Shown here: piece by piece, positions 33,593 through 43,255 of the stretch
Layout of the letters: every line of letters starts with the position of its first letter
Position numbering within the stretch: position 1 is the first letter of the stretch
Source of the DNA: Paracoccus limosus
GTDB lineage: Bacteria > Pseudomonadota > Alphaproteobacteria > Rhodobacterales > Rhodobacteraceae
Direction of reading: 5' to 3'
DNA: 58,652 nt
NCBI RefSeq assembly: GCF_009711185.1
Contig: NZ_WMIF01000022.1
Span: 1 to 58,652, forward strand
Notes under the pieces: model-generated
The model's input: the letters and a program-made list of their open reading frames with translations, nothing else
Told to the model about the DNA's origin: nothing
Databases searched by the model: none
Position numbers and translations under genes: made by a program

Positions 33593-34603
33593 ATGACCCG
33601 CAAGGGATTGCTTGTGACGGCCGCCATGGTGCTGGCCATGGGCGGCGGCGCCTTGGCCGACACCTCGGGCAAGCGCATCGCGCTGTCGAACAACTACGCC
33701 GGCAACAGCTGGCGTCAGGCGATGCTGGAAAGCTGGAAGCGCGTGACCGACAAGGCGGTCGCCGATGGCGTGGTCGGCGGCGCGGATGCCTTTACCACCG
33801 CCGAGAATCAGGCGACCGAACAGGCCGCGCAGATCCAGAACATGATCCTGCAAGGCTATGACGCCATCGTCATCAACTCGGCCTCGCCCACCGCGCTGAA
33901 CGGCGCCATCAAGGAAGCCTGCGATGCCGGCATCACCGTCGTGTCCTTCGACGGCGTCGTGACCGAGCCCTGCGCATGGCGCGTCGCGGTCGATTTCAAG
34001 AAGATGGGCGCCAATGAGATCGCCTATCTGGAAAAGCGCCTGCCCGAGGGCGGCAACCTGCTGGAGATCCGCGGTCTGGCCGGGGTCTCGGTCGATGACC
34101 AGATCCACGCCGGCATCGAAGAGGCGGTCAAGGCCAATCCCAAGTTCAAGATCGTCGGCAGCGTGAACGGCGACTGGGCGCAGGATGTGGCGCAAAAGGC
34201 CGTCGCGGGCATCCTGCCTTCGCTGCCCGAGATTGCGGCTGTGGTGACGCAGGGCGGTGACGGCTATGGCGCGGCGCAGGCCTTTGCCGCCGCCGGCCGT
34301 CCGACCCCGATCATCATCATGGGCAACCGTCAGGACGAGCTGAAATGGTGGGGCGAGCAGCGCGCCAAGAACGGCTATGAGACCGTCTCGACCTCGATCG
34401 CGCCCGGCGTCTCGACGCTGGCCTTCTGGGTGGCGCAGCAGATTCTGGATGGCAAGGATGTGCCCAAGGACCTGACCGTTCCCTTCCTGTCGGTCACGCC
34501 GGACACGCTGGATCAGGCACTGAAGGACACGCCCGAAGGCGGCGTCACCAACGTGGATTACACGCTGGAAGACGCCCAGAAAGTGATCGCCGGAACCAAG
34601 TAA
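33593..34603 (+). CDS. sugar ABC transporter periplasmic binding protein
   Basis: A 336-residue ribose-type (periplasmic binding protein family 4) receptor. Signal peptide 1-22 ends ALA before DTSGKRIALSNNYAGNSWRQ. Typical blocks are QIQNMILQGYDAIVINSASPTAL, AGITVVSFDGVV and GNLLEIRGLAGVSVDDQIHAGIEEAVKANP. The ligand cannot be fixed; pentoses, hexoses and polyols are all seen in this family. GGGAGAGAG precedes the ATG. Confidence 0.92.
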   Translation: MTRKGLLVTAAMVLAMGGGALADTSGKRIALSNNYAGNSWRQAMLESWKRVTDKAVADGVVGGADAFTTAENQATEQAAQIQNMILQGYDAIVINSASPTALNGAIKEACDAGITVVSFDGVVTEPCAWRVAVDFKKMGANEIAYLEKRLPEGGNLLEIRGLAGVSVDDQIHAGIEEAVKANPKFKIVGSVNGDWAQDVAQKAVAGILPSLPEIAAVVTQGGDGYGAAQAFAAAGRPTPIIIMGNRQDELKWWGEQRAKNGYETVSTSIAPGVSTLAFWVAQQILDGKDVPKDLTVPFLSVTPDTLDQALKDTPEGGVTNVDYTLEDAQKVIAGTK

Positions 34604-36075
34604 TGGGGACGCAGATGACCAACCGGACCGGGGCAAACGCCCCGGCACCGGCCATCGTGCGGCTTGACGGCGCCGGCAAGGCGTTCGGGCCGGTCAAGGC
34701 GCTGGACCATGTGGATCTGCTGATCAGCCCGGGCGAATGTCTTGGGCTGGTCGGCCATAACGGCGCCGGGAAATCGACGCTGGTGAACCTGATCACCGGC
34801 CTCTTTGCACCCTCGCAGGGGCGGGTCGACTATCCGGGCGCCGAGGGGCCTTTGGCGGCCGGCATCCGCGCCATCTCGCAAGAGGGCACGCTTTGCCCGA
34901 ACCTGACTGTCCTGGAAAACCTGTCCGTGGTGCAGCGCGACCTGACCGGGCCGGGCTGGCGCGCCCGCGCCGCCGGGCGCATCGGCCGGGCGCTGGATGC
35001 AGTCTTTCCCGGCCATCGCATCCGCCCCGAGGCGCTGGTCCATGACATGACGCTGGCCGAGCAGCAGATGGTCGAGATCGCCATCGGCTTTTCCGAAGGC
35101 GCGACCCCGGCCCGGCTGGTGGTGCTGGACGAGCCGACCTCATCGCTGGACGCCTCGATCGCGGCGCAGTTGCTGGCCCATGTGCGGCGTTTCTGCGCCG
35201 AGGGCGGCGCGGTCGTCTTCATCTCGCATATGATGGGCGAGATCTTTGACGTGGCGACGCGCATCGTGGTGATGCGTGACGGGCGCAATATCGCCGACCG
35301 TCCCGCCGATGCCTTTACCCGCCAGAGCCTTGTCGATGCGATGGGCCATGTCGCGGCAGATGATCACTCTGACAGCAGTGCCGCCACAGCCCCGCGCAAT
35401 CTGGGCGACCGCGCCAAGGCCATCCTGCGCACCCCCGAAGGCATCGAGGCCCGCAAGGGCGAGATCGTCGGGCTGGCCGGGCTGGCCGGCCATGGTCAGG
35501 CCGAGGCCCTGGCGCGGTTCTACCTGTCGCAAAGTTCGGACTGGCGTGGCGCGGCAGATCCGCGCGCGGCCTTTGTCGCCGGCGACCGGCGCCGCGACGG
35601 CGTCATGCCGGTCTGGTCGATCCGCCGCAACCTGTCGCTGGCGATGCTGGACCGGCTGACCCGTTCCGGCCTGATCGACCAGCACCGCGAGACCGAGATC
35701 GGCGAAAGCTGGCGCAAGCGCATCGGCATCCGCACCCCCGATATGGGCAACCCGATCCTGTCGCTTTCGGGCGGCAACCAGCAAAAGGCGCTGTTCGCCC
35801 GCGCGCTGGCCACCACGGCGCCGGTGATCGTCATGGACGATCCGATGCGCGGCGTCGATATCGGCACCAAGACCGAGGTCTATGAGATGATCCGCCAAGA
35901 GGCCGCGCAGGGCCGCACCTTCCTGTGGTATTCGACCGAAATGGACGAGATCCGCAACTGCGACCGCGTGTTCGTATTCCGCGACGGCGCCATCTCGGCC
36001 GAGCTGGAAGGTGACCAGATCACCGAGGAAAACGTGCTGGCCGCCAGTTTCGAATTCGGCGAGACCGCCGCATGA
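34603..36075 (+). CDS. sugar ABC transporter ATPase, two fused nucleotide-binding domains
   Basis: A 490-residue RbsA-like ATPase. Domain 1 has Walker A GHNGAGKST (51-59), a degenerate signature LAEQQ and Walker B LVVLDEPTSSLD (172-183). Domain 2 lacks the Walker A lysine (LAGLAGHGQAEAL) but keeps signature LSGGNQQK (about 387-394); its Walker B is VMDDP, with Asp in place of the usual Glu. Degeneracy of domain 2 is common in this family, so one ATP site probably works. The start overlaps the previous stop by one base (TAATG); an ATG at 34615 with better GGGGA spacing is also possible. Confidence 0.92.
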   Translation: MGTQMTNRTGANAPAPAIVRLDGAGKAFGPVKALDHVDLLISPGECLGLVGHNGAGKSTLVNLITGLFAPSQGRVDYPGAEGPLAAGIRAISQEGTLCPNLTVLENLSVVQRDLTGPGWRARAAGRIGRALDAVFPGHRIRPEALVHDMTLAEQQMVEIAIGFSEGATPARLVVLDEPTSSLDASIAAQLLAHVRRFCAEGGAVVFISHMMGEIFDVATRIVVMRDGRNIADRPADAFTRQSLVDAMGHVAADDHSDSSAATAPRNLGDRAKAILRTPEGIEARKGEIVGLAGLAGHGQAEALARFYLSQSSDWRGAADPRAAFVAGDRRRDGVMPVWSIRRNLSLAMLDRLTRSGLIDQHRETEIGESWRKRIGIRTPDMGNPILSLSGGNQQKALFARALATTAPVIVMDDPMRGVDIGTKTEVYEMIRQEAAQGRTFLWYSTEMDEIRNCDRVFVFRDGAISAELEGDQITEENVLAASFEFGETAA

Positions 36076-37001
36076 CCCGCCTGATCAACCCGCGCCTTGC
36101 GCTGCCGGTGCTGTCGCTGGTCGTGCTGATCGTCGCCGTGTTCTGGCTGCAACCGCGCGCCATGAGCTATGTCGGCATCAACCTGCTGTTCAATCTTGCC
36201 GTGCCGATCGCGCTGGCGACCATCGCGCAGATGATCATCATCATGGTCAATGACATCGACCTGTCGATGGGCGCCTTTGTCAGTCTGGCCGCCTGCATCA
36301 CCGCCGCAATCCTGCCGGTCAATCCGGCCCTTGGCGTGCTGCTTCTGGCGGGCTGCGTGCTGGCCTATGCCGCTTTGGGCGCGCTGATCGAGATCCGGCA
36401 GCTGCCCGCCATCGTCGTCACATTGGGCATGTCCTTTGTCTGGGGCGGCGCGGCGGTGCTGATCCTGCCTTCGCCCGGCGGCACCGCGCCCGGCTGGCTG
36501 GTCTGGCTGATGAAATCGAAGCCCCCGCTGTTTCCCATGGCCATCGTCGCCAGCGTCCTGATCGCGACCGTCGCGCATCTGCTGATCATGCGCTCAAGCT
36601 TTGGCGTCCGGCTGCGGGCTCTGGGCGGCAATGCGCGCGCGGTGTCCCGCTCGGGTCGCTCGACCGTGGCGCTGCGCGCCTCGGCCTATGGGCTTGCCGG
36701 GATCTTTGCCGTGCTGTCGGGCATGGCGCTGGTCGGGCTGACCACATCGGGCGATGCCAATATCGCGCTGCGCTACACGCTCTTGTCCATCGCCGGGGTG
36801 ATCCTGGGCGGGGGCGAGTTCACCGGCGGCCGCATCTCGCCCGTCGGCGCCGTCATCGGCGCGCTGACGCTGACGCTGGCCGGCAGCTTTCTGTCCTTTC
36901 TGCGCCTGTCGCCCGATTGGCAGATCGGTGCGCAGGGCGCCATCCTGATCCTGGTGCTGGCCGCGCGGCTGCTGGTGCGTCAGGCGGAGAAACGCGCATG
37001 A
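36072..37001 (+). CDS. sugar ABC transporter permease
   Basis: A 309-residue RbsC-type permease with about 8-9 membrane segments. The family motif region IALATIAQMIIIMVNDIDLSMGAFVSLA corresponds to the conserved GGIDLSVG block. The start overlaps the ATPase stop by 4 bp and the gene overlaps the next permease, giving a heterodimeric channel. Confidence 0.92.
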   Translation: MTRLINPRLALPVLSLVVLIVAVFWLQPRAMSYVGINLLFNLAVPIALATIAQMIIIMVNDIDLSMGAFVSLAACITAAILPVNPALGVLLLAGCVLAYAALGALIEIRQLPAIVVTLGMSFVWGGAAVLILPSPGGTAPGWLVWLMKSKPPLFPMAIVASVLIATVAHLLIMRSSFGVRLRALGGNARAVSRSGRSTVALRASAYGLAGIFAVLSGMALVGLTTSGDANIALRYTLLSIAGVILGGGEFTGGRISPVGAVIGALTLTLAGSFLSFLRLSPDWQIGAQGAILILVLAARLLVRQAEKRA

Positions 37002-37960
37002 CCCAGATGCTTTCCCTGCACCGCGCGCCCTGGTTCTGGGCGTGGATGGCGGCCTTTGCGGCCTTTCTGGCGACATGGTCGCTGTCGGTCGGCGGCGGAG
37101 GCGGCGGCATGGCGCTGCTGGTCGCGGCACTGACATTCGGCAGCTTCTCGGTGCTGACCGGGCTGGGCCAGATGCTGGTCATCACCATGGGACCGGGCAA
37201 TACCGACCTGTCGATCCCGGCCACGATGACGCTGGCCGCCACGCTGTCGCTGAAGCTGATGGGCGGTATGACCGGGCCGGTCGCGCTGATCGTGCTGGCG
37301 GGACTTGCCGCGGCCCTGCTGATCGGCGCCGCCGTGGGTGTGGCGAACTTCACGCTGATCCGGCTGCTGCGCATTCCGCCGATCATCGCCACGCTTTCGG
37401 CCAGCTTTCTGTATCAGTCGCTGGCGATCTGGTCGAACCGCGGGCTGCGCATCAAGCCGCCAGAGGTTCTGGCCGATTTCACCACCGGCCGCGCGCTTCT
37501 TGGCATGCCGAACCTTGCCTGGGCGGCGCTGGCGGTCAGCGTTGGCTTTTGGGTGCTGCTGAACCGCTCGGGCTTTGGCCGCAGGGTTTCGGCCATCGGG
37601 CAGAACCCGCGCGCCGCGCGTCTGGCCGGCGTCCCGGTGGCCCGCATCAGCGCGATGACCTATGTGATCTGCGCCACCATGGCGGGGCTGACCGGCTTTC
37701 TGCTGGCCTGTTTCTCGGGCGGGGCCGCGCTGAACATGGGGGCCGAGTTCCTGCTGATGTCCATCGCCGTCACCGTCATCGGCGGCTCGTCCATCGCCGG
37801 GGGCAACTCCAACGTGCCCGGCATCTGGGCCGGCGCGCTCTTCATGTATCTGATCGTCTCGATGCTGAACTCTTACGGGCTGGGGGCCGGCGTGCGCCTG
37901 CTGCTGACCGGGGTCATCATCATCGCCATCGTCGCCGCCGCCAGCGGCAGAAAGGGCTGA
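36998..37960 (+). CDS. sugar ABC transporter permease, second subunit
   Basis: A 320-residue RbsC-type permease. TGLGQMLVITMGPGNTDLSIPATMTLAA is the permease signature block; RVSAIGQNPRAARLAGVPV is the loop contacting the ATPase. The ATG at 36998 overlaps the preceding stop (ATGA). Confidence 0.92.
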   Translation: MTQMLSLHRAPWFWAWMAAFAAFLATWSLSVGGGGGGMALLVAALTFGSFSVLTGLGQMLVITMGPGNTDLSIPATMTLAATLSLKLMGGMTGPVALIVLAGLAAALLIGAAVGVANFTLIRLLRIPPIIATLSASFLYQSLAIWSNRGLRIKPPEVLADFTTGRALLGMPNLAWAALAVSVGFWVLLNRSGFGRRVSAIGQNPRAARLAGVPVARISAMTYVICATMAGLTGFLLACFSGGAALNMGAEFLLMSIAVTVIGGSSIAGGNSNVPGIWAGALFMYLIVSMLNSYGLGAGVRLLLTGVIIIAIVAAASGRKG

Positions 37961-37964
37961 GCCC

Positions 37965-38885
37965 ATGTCCTGCGTGAAACCATCCATCTATGACCAGCGC
38001 GACGCGCGCTTTCGTGCCCTGATCCACCCCAATGCCCAGCTGCAACAGATCGGTCAGGGCTTTGAATGGGCCGAGGGGCCGGCATGGTTCCCGGCGGCGC
38101 AGATGCTGCTGTTCTCGGACATCCCGGCGCATCGGATGATCCGCTGGACCGCGCAGACTGGCTGCAGCATCTTTCGCGAGGATTCCGGCTATTCCAACGG
38201 CAATACCCGCGATCCGCAGGGCCGGCTGCTGACCTGTCACCACGGGCTGCGCGCCGTCACCCGGACCGAAGCCGACGGCAGCCTGACCACGCTGGCCAGC
38301 CATGCCGATGGCAAGCGGCTGAATTCGCCCAATGACGTGGTGGTCAAATCCGACGGCTCGGTCTGGTTCAGCGATCCGACCTACGGCATCCTGTCGGACC
38401 TCGAAGGCTACAAGGCCGATCCCGAACAGCCCGGCAGCCATGTCTGGCGCATCCCGCCCGAAGGCGGCGCGGCCGTGGCGGTCTGCCGCGACTTTGCCCA
38501 GCCGAACGGGCTGTGCTTTTCGCCCGATGAGCGGCTGCTCTATATCGCGGAATCCGGCGCAAGCCATGATGCCGCCGTGCCGCCGGTGATCCGGGTCTAT
38601 GACGTCACCGGCGAGGGGCTGGCGAACGGGCGCGAATTCGCCCGTATCGACGCCGGCCTGCCCGATGGCATCCGCTGCGACGGCAATGGCAATCTGTGGT
38701 CCTCGGCGGCGGATGGGGTGCATGTCTTTGCCCCCGATGGCACCCTGCTGGGCAAGATCCTTGTCCCCGAGGTGGTGGCCAACCTGTGCTTTGGCGGCCC
38801 GCGTGGCAACCGACTGTTCATCACCGCGACCAGCAGCCTTTACATGCTGGCGGTCGATGCCTGCGCCGCCGGCTGGCCGGGCTGA
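37965..38885 (+). CDS. SMP-30/gluconolactonase-family lactonase
   Basis: A 306-residue beta-propeller lactonase that opens sugar-acid lactones. Metal-site motifs are AEGPAW (Glu), NSPNDVVV (Asn-Asp), AQPNGLCFSPD and PDGIRCDGNGNLW. It starts 4 bp after the permease stop, so it is part of the transporter operon. This suggests the imported sugar is oxidised to a lactone and then hydrolysed; no matching dehydrogenase is in the operon. Confidence 0.88.
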   Translation: MSCVKPSIYDQRDARFRALIHPNAQLQQIGQGFEWAEGPAWFPAAQMLLFSDIPAHRMIRWTAQTGCSIFREDSGYSNGNTRDPQGRLLTCHHGLRAVTRTEADGSLTTLASHADGKRLNSPNDVVVKSDGSVWFSDPTYGILSDLEGYKADPEQPGSHVWRIPPEGGAAVAVCRDFAQPNGLCFSPDERLLYIAESGASHDAAVPPVIRVYDVTGEGLANGREFARIDAGLPDGIRCDGNGNLWSSAADGVHVFAPDGTLLGKILVPEVVANLCFGGPRGNRLFITATSSLYMLAVDACAAGWPG

Positions 38886-38891
38886 TCCCGG

Positions 38892-39767
38892 TCAGACGCT
38901 CCAATCGGGAAAGGCCTGGCCGGTCATGGCGCGCAATGTCGCGGCATCCTCGGTCAGGTCGTCGCACAAGTGATCGCGCAACTTCTGGGTGAATTCCGGC
39001 GGGGTGCGGGCCGGGCCACGCGCCATCAGGCGGCGCAACTGCCCGCGCACGGCCGGGTTGAAAACACGGGTCAGAACCGGGCGCAACGGCCCCTGCGCCA
39101 GCTTGAGCAAAGGCTTGGGCACCCGCGCCAGCTCGCTGCTTTCGTTCTGGCGCCGGGCCGAGGGCACCGGCATCGGCGCCGCGCCGATATGCCTCAGCAA
39201 GGCGTCGTAATGCGGCTGCGGATCGGCGCGGAAGGACTCGAAATCAAGGATCAGGATCTGCTCGGCCGGGAAATGCCGGTGATATTGCGCCAGCTGCCTG
39301 GCATAGCGGCTGGCATCGACCATGCCTTCGTATTGCGGCCCGCCGATCAGCTGGTCGGGCAGCAGGGTGATTCGCCCCATGCTCCAGCCATGGGCGTAAT
39401 GCGACAGGGCGCGTTCGACCGGGTCGCGCAGCATGTAGACCAGCCGCACAGCGGGGCAATGGCCATGGATGCGGCGCGGCACGTCGGGAAAGTCGCGCGC
39501 CTTGCTGTAATTGGGGCTGACCTCGCCACGCAACCGTGCGCCGGGCGCAAATTGCGAGCCATACCAATCAGTTCCAAGGCGATAATTCTTGGTATCGATG
39601 AAGAAATCTGTTTCCTTCATCCGGGCCATCGCAATCTCGGGGTGTTGGGCCAGCAGGTCATTCAACATAGTAGTGCCCGCGCGCATGGCGCCGATGACGA
39701 TGAAATCGACCACTGCCGCCGAGGTGCGCTCATCGCCGCTTGCGCAAAGAGCCAAAGATTGATGCAC
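38892..39767 (-). CDS. sulfotransferase
   Basis: A 291-residue PAPS-dependent sulfotransferase. The 5'-phosphosulfate loop is IGAMRAGTTMLND (25-37) and the 3'-phosphate motif is YMLRDPVERALSHYAHG, with Ser and Arg in place. The start is GTG at 39767 with AAAGGA seven bases upstream; no earlier ATG fits. The similarity is to the heparan-sulfate type of bacterial enzymes. Being adjacent and divergent to exopolysaccharide genes, it may sulfate that polymer (inference). Confidence 0.88.
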   Translation of the reverse strand: MHQSLALCASGDERTSAAVVDFIVIGAMRAGTTMLNDLLAQHPEIAMARMKETDFFIDTKNYRLGTDWYGSQFAPGARLRGEVSPNYSKARDFPDVPRRIHGHCPAVRLVYMLRDPVERALSHYAHGWSMGRITLLPDQLIGGPQYEGMVDASRYARQLAQYHRHFPAEQILILDFESFRADPQPHYDALLRHIGAAPMPVPSARRQNESSELARVPKPLLKLAQGPLRPVLTRVFNPAVRGQLRRLMARGPARTPPEFTQKLRDHLCDDLTEDAATLRAMTGQAFPDWSV

Positions 39768-40340
39768 TGCCTGTCCTTTCGACCGGGTAAATTCCTGTCG
39801 GAATCACATGTGACGCAACGTCACAGGCTGCTGCTGATTGAGCTGGGCGTGATCGACGGCACCCCCCGCCGGGACCGCTTTTCCCCTTGCTTCCTAACAA
39901 ACTAACACGTTCATCTCACGGCGCCAAAACTATTCCGTGAACGGATTTCCGCCTATAAACCTTTTTATATCGGCAATATTCCGCCGACCCTCAAATGGAC
40001 AGGTCTTCTACTTTTGGTTGTTATCTCATCGGCGAATCGCAACGGCAATTAGCTAAAATTCTCTAAATTTTTATGCTTCTGCGCCTGCCGGTTGCTGGCG
40101 CCCGGATGGCACACCCATGCCTCACTCAACTTTGGAATGTGCCTACCCGCGACACAGTAGCGCGCTTTCGCACCCGCAGCAGAAATCCGCCGAACCGCCC
40201 CTGCAGCTGCCCCGTGTGATTGACATGTCGGACGCAAAATAAGAACTTTGGCCCACAAACTTTGTTATTTATCCGGCCCGTATCGAAAATCTCGTGCGAG
40301 CCGGTCGTGTTTTAGGGTAAAGCAGCGCGAGGTAAGTGCT
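39768..40340. other. long AT-rich divergent intergenic region
   Basis: 573 bp between the sulfotransferase and exoY-like genes, clearly richer in A+T than its surroundings (for example 39890-40080). No convincing ORF or RNA gene. A good -35 element TTGACA at 40221-40226 lacks a well-spaced -10. AT-rich DNA before exo genes is typical of targets of MucR/Ros-type silencers in alphaproteobacteria (inference). Confidence 0.5.
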
Positions 40341-41048
40341 ATGTTGTCGGAAGCCGTCAAAGCCAAGCCCGAGTCGATCGAGCGGCGGATGAAATCCGCA
40401 GAAGCAAGGGATGCCGGCGGCATTTATCCGAACAATCTTTATGTTCGTTATGGCAAGCGCAGCCTTGACGTCACCGGCGCGCTGCTGGTGGCGGCGATGC
40501 TGCTGCCGGTGATCTGCCTCGTGGCCTGTCTGGTGCGCATGCAGGGCCGCAACGTGATCTTTGGTCACGAGCGCGTGGGCCGCGACGGCCGCCACTTCCG
40601 CTGCTTCAAATTCCGCTCGATGGTGCCGGATGCCGAAACCCGGCTGCGCGAGTTGCTGGAGCGCGACCCTGCCGCCCGCGCGGAATGGGAAGAGCATCAC
40701 AAGCTGGACAATGACCCGCGCATCACGCGTTTGGGCCAGACCCTGCGCCGCACCAGCCTTGATGAACTGCCCCAGCTGTGGAATGTCCTGCGCGGCGACA
40801 TGAGCCTTGTCGGCCCGCGCCCGGTGACCCCGACCGAGCTGACCGAGCGTTATGGCGATCATGCCGGCGCCTATCAGACCGTGCGTCCCGGCGTGACCGG
40901 CGCATGGCAGGTCAGCGGCCGCAACAACCTTTCCTACGAACAGCGCGTCCGGCTGGACCGCGATTATGCCCGCGACCATTCGCTGACCGGCGATCTGTCT
41001 ATTCTGATCCGGACCGTGAAGGTCGTCGTTGCTCCCAACGGGAAATAG
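40341..41048 (+). CDS. undecaprenyl-phosphate sugar phosphotransferase, ExoY-like
   Basis: A 235-residue polyprenyl-phosphate hexose-1-phosphate transferase that starts an exopolysaccharide repeat unit on the membrane lipid. One membrane segment at about 44-66 is followed by the catalytic region: [52 protein letters not shown] and [26 protein letters not shown] precedes the ATG by eight bases. Sinorhizobium ExoY is the best comparison; the sugar (galactose or glucose) is not known. Confidence 0.92.
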   Translation: MLSEAVKAKPESIERRMKSAEARDAGGIYPNNLYVRYGKRSLDVTGALLVAAMLLPVICLVACLVRMQGRNVIFGHERVGRDGRHFRCFKFRSMVPDAETRLRELLERDPAARAEWEEHHKLDNDPRITRLGQTLRRTSLDELPQLWNVLRGDMSLVGPRPVTPTELTERYGDHAGAYQTVRPGVTGAWQVSGRNNLSYEQRVRLDRDYARDHSLTGDLSILIRTVKVVVAPNGK

Positions 41049-41256
41049 CTGCCCCCGGGACATCTCCTTGCCGGCGGCGGCGGCTTTTGCGGTCGTCGCG
41101 CAGCGTCACCAGAACAGCGATGGCGCAGACAGCAAGGTTCGCGGCCAGGATGAAGACTGCCAAGGAAAGCAGCCATCCCGCCCCGAACAGCAGCCATGTT
41201 GACAGGCCCGCGAAAAGCCCGGCACACATGCCCAAGAGAATAATCCCGACCATCAT
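40999..41256 (-). CDS. small membrane protein, overlaps the exoY-like gene in antisense
   Basis: An 85-residue protein with two predicted membrane helices (about 3-24 and 28-50: GIILLGMCAGLFAGLSTWLLF and LAVFILAANLAVCAIAVLV) and a basic, polar C-terminal tail. Its last 50 bp are antisense to the exoY-like gene. Hydrophobic periodicity supports a real gene; the ribosome-binding site is weak. Function unknown. Confidence 0.55.
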   Translation of the reverse strand: MMVGIILLGMCAGLFAGLSTWLLFGAGWLLSLAVFILAANLAVCAIAVLVTLRDDRKSRRRRQGDVPGAAISRWEQRRPSRSGSE

Positions 41257-41313
41257 GGCTCAATCTAAGCATGAACAAAGGCGTCGCGCCAGTCTCGCGA
41301 TGATATCTGCACA

Positions 41314-42369
41314 ATGAACCATCCCGACCGGATTACCGAGGCCGATACACGCCTGACGGGTGCCGAGATCCTGATCGTCGTGCCCGCCCTGAACGAGGCC
41401 AAGGCGATCGACGCCTGCCTGCGTTCGCTGCTGACGGGGGATGCGCGGCTGGAGCGGGCCGATATCATCGTCGCCGATGGTGGCAGCAGCGACGACACCC
41501 GCGCCATCGTCACCCGGCTGGCGCAGAAATTCCCCAATATCCGCCTGATCGACAACCCCGAGCGGCTGCAATCGGCCGGCATCAACCGCGCGGTTGCGCT
41601 CTGCGCCCGGCCGCAGCACCGGGTGCTGGTGCGCGCCGATGCCCATGCCGTCTATCCGCCGGGCTATGCCATGCACGCGGCCGAGGCACTGGTGGCGGGT
41701 AAGTTTGCCTCGGTCGTGGTGCCGATGGATTCGCGCGGTCAGACCTGTTTCCAGCGCGCTGCCGCATGGATCGTCGACACCAAGGTCGGCTCGGGCGGCT
41801 CGGCGCATCGCGGCGGGCGCCTGTCGCAAGAGGTCGATCACGGCCATCACTGCGCCATGAGCCTTGAATGGTTCCGGGGCGTCAGCGGCTATGATGCCAG
41901 CTTCAGCCATAACGAGGATGCCGAACTGGATCACCGCATCCGGCTGGCCGGCGGCCGGATCTGGCTGGATGCCGATCTGCGGCTGGATTACTGGATGCGC
42001 CCGACGCCGCGCGCGCTGGCGCGGCAATACTGGAACTATGGTCGGGGCCGTGCGCGCACCGTGCGCAAACACGCGATGACGCCGCGCCTGCGCCAGATCG
42101 CGCCGGCGGTGAACCTGATCCTGCTGGGTGGCGGCCTGCTGCTGGCGCTGCTGGGGCTGCTTCTGGGCAGCAATGGCATGGTCGCACTGGGGCTGGCATG
42201 GCCCGCGCTTTACCTTACCGTGCTCATCGGATCGTCGCTGGCGATGGCTCTGCGGCACCGCAGCCTGTGCGGGCTCTGGGCCGGGCCGGCGCTGGCCGCC
42301 ATGCATATCCCATGGGGGGCGGGTTTCCTCTCGGGCATCCTGCGCAAGGAATCCGACCATGCGCGTTGA
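41314..42369 (+). CDS. family-2 glycosyltransferase, ExoA-like
   Basis: A 351-residue membrane-associated glycosyltransferase. The GT-A domain has ILIVVPALNEAKAID, IIVADGGSSDDT, RADAHAVYPPGY and HNEDAELDHRIRLAGG. Two membrane helices near the C-terminus (about 268-315) resemble succinoglycan ExoA. The Shine-Dalgarno is poor. It overlaps the next gene by 11 bp. Confidence 0.87.
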   Translation: MNHPDRITEADTRLTGAEILIVVPALNEAKAIDACLRSLLTGDARLERADIIVADGGSSDDTRAIVTRLAQKFPNIRLIDNPERLQSAGINRAVALCARPQHRVLVRADAHAVYPPGYAMHAAEALVAGKFASVVVPMDSRGQTCFQRAAAWIVDTKVGSGGSAHRGGRLSQEVDHGHHCAMSLEWFRGVSGYDASFSHNEDAELDHRIRLAGGRIWLDADLRLDYWMRPTPRALARQYWNYGRGRARTVRKHAMTPRLRQIAPAVNLILLGGGLLLALLGLLLGSNGMVALGLAWPALYLTVLIGSSLAMALRHRSLCGLWAGPALAAMHIPWGAGFLSGILRKESDHAR

Positions 42370-43255
42370 CATCACCATGTGCACCTTTCGCCGTCCCGAA
42401 GTGGCCGAGGCCATCGCCTCGCTGGGCCGGCTGACGGGGCTTGACGGCATCTCGCTGCGGCTGGTGGTGGCTGACAATGACGACACCGACAGCGCCCGGC
42501 AGGTGGTGGCCGAGGCGGCGCGCGCCCTGCCCTTTCCCTGTCTCTATATCCACGCGCCGGCGCGCAATATCTCGATCGCGCGCAATGCCTGTCTGGATGC
42601 GGCGACCGACGCCGACTGGTTCGCCAGCATCGACGATGACGAACGCGCCGATCCGCAATGGCTGGCCGAACTGCTGGCCGCCGCGCAGGCGGCAGGCGCC
42701 AGTTGCGCCATCGGCAAGGTGCTGGCCGACTATCCGCCAGAAACCCCGAAATGGGTGCGCGAGGTCGATCTGCATTCGACCTTCCCGGAAACCGAGCGTG
42801 TGCCTACTGCCAACAGCGGCAACGCGGCGATCCGCTGGAAGGGCATGCCCTGGCAGGATCAGCGCTATGACATCCAGCGCGGCACCACCGGCGGCGAGGA
42901 CACTGAGTTCTTCCTGCGCCTGAACCGGCTGGGCATGGAGATGGTCGCAGCGCCCCTGGCGGTCACCCGCGAAACCGTGCCAGCTGTGCGCCAGACCCTG
43001 CAATGGCAGGCCAACCGGCGTTTCCGCATGGGCCAGACCCATACCGTGACCGCCCAAGGGCTGGCGGGGCGCGCGTCGCTGTTCCTGCGCGCTGGCAGCA
43101 AGGCCAGCTACTGCACGCTGCGGCAGGTGCTGGCCGGCGGAAACGAGACCAAGCGCAATTTCTGGTATCTGCGCGGGCAATTGCATCGCGGGGTCTGCGC
43201 CGCGCTGCTGACCGGGCGCAAGCAGGCCCAGCTTTACGGGCGCGACCCGGCATGA
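42359..43255 (+). CDS. family-2 glycosyltransferase, ExoM-like
   Basis: A 298-residue cytosolic GT2 enzyme: VDITMCTFRRPEVAEAIASL, VVADNDDTDSA, ARNISIARNACLDAATDADWFASIDDDERADPQWL (the DDD metal motif) and GGEDTEFFLRL. It closely resembles succinoglycan ExoM. Start and stop overlap both neighbours, indicating coupled translation. Confidence 0.87.
   Translation: MRVDITMCTFRRPEVAEAIASLGRLTGLDGISLRLVVADNDDTDSARQVVAEAARALPFPCLYIHAPARNISIARNACLDAATDADWFASIDDDERADPQWLAELLAAAQAAGASCAIGKVLADYPPETPKWVREVDLHSTFPETERVPTANSGNAAIRWKGMPWQDQRYDIQRGTTGGEDTEFFLRLNRLGMEMVAAPLAVTRETVPAVRQTLQWQANRRFRMGQTHTVTAQGLAGRASLFLRAGSKASYCTLRQVLAGGNETKRNFWYLRGQLHRGVCAALLTGRKQAQLYGRDPA

Noticed and set aside
40049..40258. 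69-residue minus-strand ORF in the AT-rich region before the exoY-like gene
   Set aside because: No ribosome-binding site or family resemblance; likely chance.
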